This document shows, one piece after another, positions 52,066 through 64,000 of a stretch of 64,000 nt of DNA; within the stretch, counting starts at the first letter, position 1, and each line of letters opens with the position of its first letter. The notes under the pieces were generated by a model that saw only the letters and a list, made by a program, of their open reading frames with translations, ran no database searches and was not told the DNA's origin. Source of the DNA: Strix aluco (lineage: Eukaryota > Chordata > Aves > Strigiformes > Strigidae); contig NC_133954.1 of assembly GCF_031877795.1 (NCBI RefSeq), forward strand, positions 7,965,256-8,029,255, in the 5' to 3' direction. Made by a program: the position numbers and the translations under genes.

Positions 52066-55000
52066 TGTTTACGTCTAGACTAGGGACATTTTCCCGAAGA
52101 AATTGAGATGCCCAGGGACCATGGTAAAAAAAAAAAAAAAAGAAAGAAAAAAAAAAAGTTTCTCTCTTTTGACCAGCAACAGCCATGATTAACTTGTTCT
52201 ATGCTGTAATTCCCAACACCCTCCAGCATTCGCTTTCCGCATTACATGATCCGTCTCGCCTTTTCCTCTCCTTCTCCCTGCTTTCCCAATAATCTTTGAC
52301 CAGCAGCCCCCCCCCCCCCCCCCCCCCCCCGCCCTTTCCCCTTCCAGGGCTTGCTTTCGCGGAAATACTTCGGTCTGGATGCGTTTTGACTCCCCCAATG
52401 TCCCTCTCCCCCTCTGCCCTCCCCTCCTCCCCTCCCCCCCCCCTTTTTTTTTGTTAATAATTAGCTGCACTCTTTAATGGAACAATGGTAGATTATTATT
52501 GCTTCTTTTCAAAGATCCCATTAACAAGGTTATTATGCACTGCACTGGAAGTCAGGTAAATTAAACTTAAATTGCTGGAAATTAAGTTTCAGGCGGTTAT
52601 GCGCGGGGAGAGCGGGTATTTTTTTTACACCTTCAGGGGTCATTGTTTTAAATACTCCAACCCTGGAGCTCTACACGGCTCTGTCGGGGTTTTTTTCCGA
52701 TGTGATTTTGGGTGTGCATGAGCATTACAGGGGAGGCTTCTCTGCTGCCAATGGCTTTCTATGTCTGACTCCAGGAACAAGGGCTTTTTTCAAGTGTTTT
52801 CGTGGTGTTGGCTTGACTTTATGGCTGCAATAAGTCCCTCGGTAGGGAAACCCCCGCTGTGTTCTCACTTCAGAAGGATCGGGAATTCCAGCTCCACATG
52901 AAAAAAAGAGAGTTTCATTTTTTATTGGAACCAACTGCACTGAACTTTCTACCAAGTTCTTAGCGGGTTTAGCTTTCACACAAGCAACGCTCTGTTCTGT
53001 TTGCATTTCGAAATATTTGGGTGTTGTTTTAATCCCCTCATCTATCTGCCTGGCTCTGCCTGGTGGGGTTGGCGTTTGCTGGCCAGAAAAGCAAAGCGAC
53101 AAAAAGTGGGACCTTCCTGGGCAGAGAGCTGGGATTGTACATACTGTAAATACTTCTCTTTATCTGTATTTATACCCCGCCAGCTGAGTGATGTCTGTCA
53201 GGAGGGGAAAGCCGGCTTCCCACCGCACTGAAACGCCTTATACCACCTTCTGGTGTCTCTCGCAACTTCCCTGCTTTATTGCCTCCTTCTTAGCAAACCC
53301 TGCGCCTGGTTTTTGAGGAGATGAGGCCAAAGACTGAATAAAGATGTGCCCGTCGGTGCCCTCAAAGACGGGTCTAACTTAAGGGCTACTGTATAAGCTC
53401 GCTTCTGCAGCCGTTATTGCTCTGTGTCTGTGTCCCTCCCGGCTGGGCTGGCGCTAGAGGCGGCCAAAGAAAATATATTCGCAAAATCCGTCTCAGATTT
53501 ACCTTCGGACTTTAGCGGGGAAGGCAGGAGAGCGTCTGTTAAACAGCTACACTAATAACCCAACATTTTAAATTTTTAAAAATTTAATTTTATGTATTTT
53601 TTAAAGCTTTTGAAATGGGAATAGAAACCATCTCTGTGCTAAACATTCAATTCTCTAAGATTTAGTGCGGTTTAAGACCTCTGCTCGTATTTACATGTAT
53701 GATAGGTGGCAAATCAATTAGACCGCGGGCCTGACCCTCCGGAAGATGAAAACTATGACAGGCGCTGGGTTTTTTCACGTGGGGAACCAAATTTTCTTCC
53801 TTTCTTTTCCTCCCCCAAATAGCCATCTGTAGCGTCAGCCTCCTTCTAAGAGGCAAGAGGTATTATTTTTTATCTATAGAGTGTCCAAGATGCAATAAGC
53901 GATTAGCAAGCGGCCAGCTTCAATTAGTGCATTTTTATTTTCTTTTAAAATGACGACTGTCAAACTACGTGAAAAGCCTGTTGTAGCCACACAGGTACTA
54001 GGATGAGCTGTATTTTACTACAGTAAAACTTGGGGGAGGGGGATGATTTTCCAAACTATTTCGGGGGATTTATTTGCAGAGCGATCACGAGAGGTGAGAG
54101 AAAATATTAGAGGAAACATTTTCAGCAGATGTACTCACGCACTGAATTATCAGGACATCCCATGTCTCAGCCCAAAATTTGCATGCGGAGCTGACCATGC
54201 CAGATAGTCGCTGGTTTTGCAGAGCCACAAATATTGCGTAACTCTGCTCAAACGTATGAGCTGTTCGGCTCCTGCAGTTAACTTCAGGCTCCCATCCGAG
54301 CCTTTTTTTTTTTTTTTTTTCTTCTCTAGTCATCGTTCCCTTTCAATCTCTCATTTTTTTTCTTGCATACCAATAAAGCAGATCTACGTAAGTTTGGGTC
54401 CATTCCATACACAAAGGGAAACTCTGCAAGAACAAATATAAGAGATATCAGTCAGAGAGGGGGTGGAGGATGAAAACTACTTCCTTTGCATGTTATTTCC
54501 TTGAATTATAAGGATTACGTTTCAGTCGAAATGTTCATTGCAGCCGTGGCATGAAACAATCTTGGCTTTGCTGCTGTAAACATGATGTTTAAAATAAATT
54601 AGCTCGTAATAAGATACCAGTTTCGTAGATACTTAAAGCTCCGTCAGAGAGCGCCGCATTGGCAGCTCTACAGACACCATGTAATATATGTAATTCTAGA
54701 TTTGTGGCACACACATTCACAGATTCAAGTACAGGGGAGTGTGTATTATAAGGCGTGTCGTTTCATCGCATGTAAGACCCGACAGACAGATGGCTACAAA
54801 TTCGGACAGGAAACAAATCCTTGATAAAACGCGACCGATCGGGGGACAGTCCTGGGGTTAATTTAGGTTGCTTTTTTTTTTTTTTTTTTTTTTTCCCTTT
54901 CCCTGTGAGATGGCTCTGATTTTCCCATTTGAAAAAAGGGAAGACGGCGGTCAGAGATCCAACTCTACCTTGAGCAAACAGGGATCTGAAGGGGGGGGGA

Positions 55001-56142
55001 TGCACCAGGTAGAGCAGAGCACATCTCTGGCAAAACCGAGAGGGGCAAACCCCCAGAGCAAAGTGCAGCTTTTAGGGTGACCGGTGGTTGCTTGAGACTT
55101 TCGGAACGATCCCTTCCAGCCTTTTAACTTTGCAAAAACAGGTATTTTGCAGTGGGGACGGGCTCAAAGCAGGGATGTAAACCCGCGGGGTCTCTGCGCA
55201 CCTCCAAGGCAGGAGCCCCATCACACCGCCAGCTTTCCCCTCGTTAAAAAAAAAAAAAAATAAATAAATTTTAAAAAAATCTCGATCGGTAATCAATAAA
55301 CTCAGCTTTTGACCGTAACCCAAGGCTTCCTTTTAGCCATAAAAGGTCGGGTACAGATTTGGTATTAACAAAAAAACACAAGAGGGCACAATGCGGTACC
55401 GGACTCCGGAGGAGATCGGGATTTTCCAAGCGATAAAGAAAATACTTCGATTTTCCATTTATCTCCCGAATATGGAGCTTTTGCAGAAAAATAAAGGAAA
55501 AAGATGCAAATTATGAAAAGCGAAGGTTTGGTTCAAGCGACCGCAGCTTTCCTGAACGGGGAGTGCTAATCTATGGTAATTAGACAAACATGAACCGAAA
55601 TAAGTTGTCAAAACCGATTTCTTCTCCTATAGCAAATCTAAGTGAATCAACCCGGTGGGATCTCCTCCTTGTAAAGTTCACACACACACACAGACAACTT
55701 TTTTTTCCTTTTTTTTGGTGTTTTCTTCAACTGTAGCAAAGTACCCAGACATTTCAGGACGATTTGCAAACACTAGGGGGTTAAAGTTTTCCGAATGCGA
55801 ATAATTAACTTTTTTTCCCCCTACTTACAGCGGGCATTTGTGTACGTTATATGTGTGTAAATATATATATATAGGCGCGCACACCGCCATCCGTGCAGAC
55901 GGGCTCTCGCCACCCCCGCGCTGAGCTCCGGGGGAGGGGGGGGGGGGACGACACGTTTATTTATTTATGAAGCTCCGAGCGCGCCGGGAATGTTTCTTTC
56001 GGCAGATATTATATATTTGGTTAAGGGGGTGCATTTCTGTTGTTTAAAAGGGAGGGAAAAGGGGGTGGATGGTTTGTTCTTGGGGTCCCTGGTGCAATCT
56101 CAGCTCCTCATGGGTGCTATTTTGCAACCTCAGGCGCCTGCT

Positions 56143-56279
56143 ATTGGTCAGCCCATGATCAGATGGTTGTATTTCCTTGTGTCCCTCGCTGGCACCACGC
56201 CATCTCCCTTCAGCTAAAACCCAATCTCCGATATACTACTAATAGCTAAACCACTTGGACTATAAAACACAACAAATCA
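56143..56279 (+). promoter_or_regulatory. HOXB6 promoter and leader motifs
   Basis: An inverted CCAAT box (ATTGG, 56,143-56,147) lies about 165 bases before the start codon, with TGATCAGATGG soon after. TATAAAA occurs at 56,261-56,267 but is only 45 bases from the ATG, so it may lie within the leader. ACAAATCA (56,272-56,279) is the leader motif shared with HOXB5 and HOXB7. Confidence 0.4.
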
Positions 56280-56311
56280 TAAAGCCGGGAAAGGACGGCG
56301 GGCTCCTTCCA

Positions 56312-58325
<2,014 letters not shown>

Positions 58326-59012
58326 AAGTATTATTTAAAACACACACAAGAAAAAAAAAAGAAAAAAAAAAGAGAGAGGGAGTGAGTGAGTGTGTGTGAG
58401 AGCCGAGAGGATGAGGGGGGTGTGGGCTGCCTGCGAGAACAGGGAAAACCTGCACATTGGTGGGACAAGCCCTCTGCAGCAGCGGCAACAGCTAGAAAGT
58501 TTGGGCCACCAATGCCATGGACTCGTGTTCCCAGTGATCTGTCGTGTCCAGAAAAAAAAAAAAAATCAGGCTTCTAGTTGCGTTTTTTATTTTTTTTTTC
58601 CTTCCTAGATCTCCCACCCCTCCCACTCTCCCTCCCCTACGAGATATAATAATAATAATAAAAAAGTAAAGACAGAGAGAGAGAAGGGGGAAAAGAAAGG
58701 GAAAGAGAAAAGACAAAAAAAAAAAAAAAAAGGACTCCTACCCGTGTTTCTACCCTTGGTGTCACTGTTAGTAATCTGCTAACTCTTGTATTTAATGGAA
58801 GTGCTGCAATATATGTCATTTGGGGTGTTTATTGTCTTAATTTTGTAAAAATGTTTCATGCACGGTTGACATAGGGGTTTTTTTCCCGTTTTTCTTTTTT
58901 TATTTTTTTCTCCTTTGGTAAATTAATCAAGCCCTGGGGTCTTTGTAATTAGTTTTTTGGTTTTTTTTTTTTTTTTTTTTTTTAAAAGGGAAAATCTACT
59001 GAAAGAACGAGT

Positions 59013-59020
59013 ACTACCTA
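59013..59020 (+). promoter_or_regulatory. miR-196 8-mer seed site, HOXB6 3'UTR
   Basis: ACTACCTA pairs with nucleotides 1-8 of miR-196, about 0.69 kb after the stop codon and 106 bases before the poly(A) signal, in AT-rich sequence near the 3' end, which favours accessibility. Confidence 0.7.
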
Positions 59021-59125
59021 AAAGGATGCAAAAGCAACAACAGCAACAAAAAAAAAGTTATATTTTATTAATTTTTGTACGTGTTGTGTTTGAAGTTTGT
59101 CTTAGGTATGAACATGGAATTCTCT

Positions 59126-59131
59126 AATAAA
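59126..59131 (+). terminator. HOXB6 poly(A) signal (probable)
   Basis: AATAAA in CTCTAATAAAAACAAAG, 0.8 kb after the stop codon, the only well-placed signal in this stretch. Confidence 0.6.
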
Positions 59132-59150
59132 AACAAAGTCTTCGATCTCA

Positions 59151-61050
59151 CGCACACCACCCTGTCATTTTTATTATTATTATCTTTCCCTTTTCCAGGG
59201 GAACTTGCCATTCTTAAGCAGCAGAGAGTTGTAAGAAAGCCTTGCTTCTCTCTGTGTGACAATGTCTTCTAATCTGCAAGGACAAGCAACTCCAAGCACA
59301 CGGAAGTTACAGTGGAGAGATAAATCTGGTTTTCCCTCTTTTTGTCTAATCTTAAATGGAAGACCTTTCACCAATAGTATTTCCTCGCTGACATTCTGCT
59401 TTAGTATCGCTCTTTTTTATTGTTACAGTACAAAGAGTTATGACGAAACGCTCTCCATATACATAATAAATCAAGGAAACAGGCAAAAATATGCTCTCAT
59501 TTATCTACCAAAGATACCTAACATTTGCCTAGCATCTTTCAAACATCTGGTCCCTTACTTCATATCCCCAAATCAAAGTGAAGTGTATTGCAAAAAAGTC
59601 CAGATTTCAAGGGAATTTGCCCTGCGAAACGAGTAGCTTCTCAGCTCCAGGAATACAGCCTCCATCTAAGGGGGGAAAAAAAGGTGGAAAAAAATCTAAA
59701 CTAAGTCTAACGAGCTCTTTTAAGAGAGTAGATTTTTATTTTCACTTGAAAGCGTTTTCAATGGCTCCTTTTGAGAGGCTGGCTTTGCTCGGGATGGGAT
59801 GGGGAACGTTTCTGCTCCGTACCAAAGAGGAATCTCGTGCATGCAAATAGCAAACTTTTCCTGGGTTTTGGGAATTAAACGAAAGGAAGTGCTTTTTCTG
59901 CTGGGGATTTAGGACTGGAAGCAAGCGACCAGCCCAACCTCTTTCGGATACCGTTTTCTTCAGCTTCACGGGGGGAAAACGCGATGAAACAGTATCTCCT
60001 GCCTCCCATCCCCTTTCCCCACTGCCCACAAGAAATACCTATGTATGAATGCATTCCCCCGTGCCACAAGCTGGTTTAATGTCAGTCACTTTTAAAATCA
60101 ATTCATGCAGAAGCTTCACAGCTGTAGGACATTTACTATTATTGCCACGCTTTTCATTGCCCGTAATTATTATAATTATATGTCACTTTCAATATGGCGC
60201 ATAATTTCCAATGAGTTGCAGACAAGCATATGAAATTCCTAAACTGCCTTGGAAAAAAAAAAAAAAAAAAAAAAAAAGCGCGAGAAAAGAGAAGAAGGAA
60301 AAAAAAAAAAGAAAGTAATGCTTAACAAAGCACATCTCTTTCACAACGTTTTTACCAATTTCAGAGTGCTTTTGCTCCCCAATATTCCTTGCAGGTTAGC
60401 AAATGGAAAGGAAAAACCACGCAGCACAATGCTGTGGTCAAAGAGGACGTGAAACGCTGAGGAACAAGAATATCCTAAAAGCAACGTTGTCAACCAGTTC
60501 CACCGGGTGGACTTTCCCTCCTTTTCCTTTATTTCCCCCCCCCCCCCACCTCCCCCCCTCCTTTTTTTTTCCCCCTCCAGAATTAAGGTGCGACCGCATC
60601 GCTGGCTCCACGCTCAGCGTGGAAGAAACCTCGACTTTTCTGACAAAAACCACGCGAAATAAACCCAAGCAGCCACGCTCCCCCCACCCCGCAGCAGCTT
60701 CGCCTTGTGTCTGTGTGTCCCCCCCTTCCAGATATTAAAAGAGAAGACTGCCCGGCCTCACAGCGACCCGACACCTCATCCCTCGCTGCCTCTCAAACTT
60801 CCCCGGCGGTGTTACAAAGGAAGAAATTAAGAGTTTAATCAAGAGCTGGGCGAGGAGACCCACGCGGGGAGCGCGGACACGCGAGCCGCGGCGGGATTCC
60901 CCCCACCCCTCTTTCATCTCCGCGTTCATTTTTAGGGAGGAAAAGGAAAAGAAAAAGGAGGGTGGGGGTGGGGGGTGGGGGGTGAGGAGCAGAGGCCGGC
61001 GGGGGCGGTTTTTTGGGGGTGCGGGGGCCCCCCCGCGCGCTGCGCCGCCC
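59151..61050. other. HOXB6-HOXB5 intergenic region
   Basis: A 1.9-kb spacer without supported coding sequence. An AT-rich part at about 60,090-60,240 contains TAATTATTATAATTAT-type homeodomain words and looks like conserved HOX non-coding DNA. A-runs (60,252-60,277), a C-run (60,537-60,547) and a CpG-rich block from about 60.75 kb follow. The HOXB-AS3-type antisense transcript known in human cannot be supported or excluded. Confidence 0.6.
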
Positions 61051-61058
61051 CCGCGCGG

Positions 61059-61072
61059 CCGGCAGGTGGCGC
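61059..61072 (+). promoter_or_regulatory. CTCF-like site upstream of HOXB5
   Basis: CCGGCAGGTGGCGC matches the CTCF core except for G at the third position, within a CpG-dense block about 330 bases before the HOXB5 start. A CTCF site in the equivalent place between paralogue groups 5 and 6 is known in HOXA, which supports the call. Confidence 0.55.
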
Positions 61073-61189
61073 GCTCCGCCAAGGTGGGGGGCGAGCGCGG
61101 CGCCGGCGCGCCCGGGGATTTGGGGCGCCGCGCACCGACTTGGGCCTAAACGACTCCGCGATCGTCATTATTTGTAACCATAGAGCATG

Positions 61190-61402
61190 AATTACCTCTT
61201 GAGGTCATCAGTGAGAATTTACGACTGGTCAACAAAAGCACGTGATTCCCAAACGCACCCCCACCCTCCCCCCATATTTGGCCGCATACATAGCAAAAAC
61301 GAAGTACAGTGCATTGCTATAATTCATTAATACATCATAAATCGTCAAGCACAGGGTTATAACGACCACGAGCCACAAATCAAGCCCTCCAAAATAACCC
61401 AA
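61190..61402 (+). promoter_or_regulatory. HOXB5 proximal promoter and leader
   Basis: AT-rich sequence after the CpG block, of the kind conserved among group-5 HOX promoters. It holds a CACGTG E-box (61,239-61,244), TGACGATTTAT on the reverse strand (61,337-61,347) next to TTCATTAA, and the shared leader motif ACAAATCA at 61,375-61,382, 20 bases before the ATG. The transcription start cannot be placed exactly. Confidence 0.55.
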
Positions 61403-63136
<1,734 letters not shown>

Positions 63137-64000
63137 ATTCTAGAGGAGGAATATCGAGGAAAGAAGAGGAGACGAGGAAGAAATACGTAAATAAATAAAT
63201 AAAGCGCCGCAGATCTTAGTTTCGGAGTACTGTACAGTGAGGCACCTTCTTTTCGGCATGTTGTTGATATTCTAAAACAACGCGTATGGTACCGTTATCC
63301 CAGGACTGAGTTCATGTCGTGTTCTGTTTGTTTTTGGTTTTTAAAATTTTTTTTTAATTAAATTTTATTTCCAGATGCTCCTCATGCTCTTGTTGTTCTT
63401 ATAAATGTATGTGTCCGTGCTCTCTTGATGCTTTCTGGAAAGCTAGCATGTTTTATGTGAGCCCTTTAAATGTTATAACTTATTTATAAATTGAGAACAG
63501 ATACGATTGTTTGTTTATTTGTTGGGTTTTTTTTCCCCTTTCCTGAGTTTACTGCTTTTGGGTGAGTTCTCTGCCTAAGCTAAAATCGGGGGTTCTGCAC
63601 TACAGTCGCAGAAAAAAAAAAAATCTAAAAAACCAAACAAAAATGTAAAAAAAGAAAAAAAAAAAAAAAAAAAAAGAAAAAGCTCTTGTATCTTTCTGTC
63701 TTAAAATTGTCCAGTCTGTGTTTTAGTTCAAACTTCAGGCCAGGATTTCTAGTCCCAGGCTAATTCCGAGACGTACTCTTAGACGTGGGTAAACTTCACT
63801 ATTAAAAAAAAAAAAAAGTATAAAATCGGACCAACAATAGAGTGCTCTAATGTTTGTAAATACTAGAAATATTTCTGATGTGACTAATAGACGGTTTGTA
63901 GTGGGCAGAGTGAATGCAATGTTATGTGTAAAAATGGCATCTGTCATGTCTAGCTGCCTGTTAGTACTTTGCCAATAAGCTTTTTGTATTTGTTTGTAGC
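63137..64000 (+). other. HOXB5 3'UTR, partial
   Basis: AT-rich non-coding sequence from the stop codon to the window end. Overlapping AATAAA words at about 63,190-63,203 are too near the stop codon to be the main signal, and no better one is seen before 64,000, so the transcript probably ends outside. A long A-run lies at 63,650-63,675. miR-10, expected between HOXB5 and HOXB4, was not found. Confidence 0.6.

Larger units (their letters stand above)
46736..56140. other. HOXB7-HOXB6 intergenic region
   Basis: A 9.4-kb spacer with no supported protein gene. It contains A/T runs (47,157-47,178; 47,493-47,510; 49,028-49,049), C14 at 48,138-48,151, G21 at 49,427-49,447 leading into a long purine tract, a CpG-rich block at 51.0-51.7 kb with a reverse CTCF-like site, an RFX X-box at 52,053, C24 at 52,307-52,330 and a G-run near 55,936-55,947. 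AT-rich parts at 50.5-50.75, 53.55-54.0 and 54.5-54.8 kb are dense in homeodomain words and are enhancer candidates. Confidence 0.6.
58326..59150 (+). other. HOXB6 3'UTR
   Basis: About 0.8 kb from the stop codon to the AATAAA at 59,126. The first part is purine-rich, then come A-runs and T-runs, with the miR-196 site near the end. Confidence 0.65.

Noticed and set aside
56255-56311. In-frame extension upstream of HOXB6
   Set aside because: It would begin at TTG, not ATG, and the extra residues are not part of the group-6 N-terminus. The ATG at 56,312 gives the conserved MSSYFVNS start.
61351-61358. miR-10 seed match ACAGGGT in the HOXB5 leader
   Set aside because: A 7-base match in a 5' leader; similar matches occur elsewhere by chance (for example near 22,850 and 50,524).
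63190-63203. Overlapping AATAAA words as the HOXB5 poly(A) signal
   Set aside because: Only about 55 bases after the stop codon in a simple ATAA repeat; the following 0.8 kb looks like continuing 3'UTR.
63137-64000. miR-10 hairpin
   Set aside because: Expected between HOXB5 and HOXB4, but its mature sequence is not present before the window ends.

Overview
The window is the central and 5' part of a vertebrate HOXB cluster, read in the sense direction. Five two-exon homeobox genes lie in a row on the + strand in the canonical order HOXB9, HOXB8, HOXB7, HOXB6, HOXB5. Each has a first exon with the N-terminal domain (and, in B8 to B5, a YPWM/FPWM hexapeptide), a phase-1 intron, and a second exon with the full 60-residue homeodomain. 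All five reading frames join cleanly at GT/AG sites and give proteins within a few residues of the lengths I recall for the mammalian orthologues (247, 242, 217, 222 and 265 aa). The species is an amniote and most likely a bird or other sauropsid. The reasons are protein substitutions relative to the human sequences I remember, an old CR1 LINE remnant with no young SINEs, and many very long G/C homopolymers. The class assignment is inference.

Layout. Positions 1-25,200 lie 5' of HOXB9, in the HOXB13-HOXB9 interval, and hold no protein gene that I can support. Old repeat remnants (one CR1, two MIR-like) occur only in the first 6 kb; none was recognised after that, as expected for the repeat-poor inside of a HOX cluster. 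The interval contains CpG-rich but gene-free DNA at about 7-14.6 kb and the miR-196 hairpin at 17,742-17,811. HOXB9 is at 25.4-29.6 kb (3'UTR probably to about 31.4 kb), HOXB8 at 38.6-40.1 kb, HOXB7 at 42.5-46.0 kb, HOXB6 at 56.3-58.3 kb and HOXB5 at 61.4-63.1 kb. The HOXB5 3'UTR runs off the window. HOXB4 and miR-10 would lie beyond the end.

How it works together. The genes encode DNA-binding transcription factors that give anterior-posterior identity. The clearest regulatory circuit visible here is post-transcriptional. miR-196 lies 5' of HOXB9 and has a near-perfect 22-nt target site in the HOXB8 3'UTR, full 8-mer seed sites in the HOXB7 and HOXB6 3'UTRs, and a 7-mer site in the likely HOXB9 3'UTR. 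Sequence motifs also suggest a MEIS plus PBX-HOX9 module at the HOXB9 promoter, three CTCF-like sites between genes, two RFX X-boxes, CDX/posterior-HOX sites upstream of HOXB8, and a leader motif shared by HOXB5, B6 and B7.

I found no wholly new system. The window is a well-known locus, and the new-looking items are regulatory details that need comparison or binding data.
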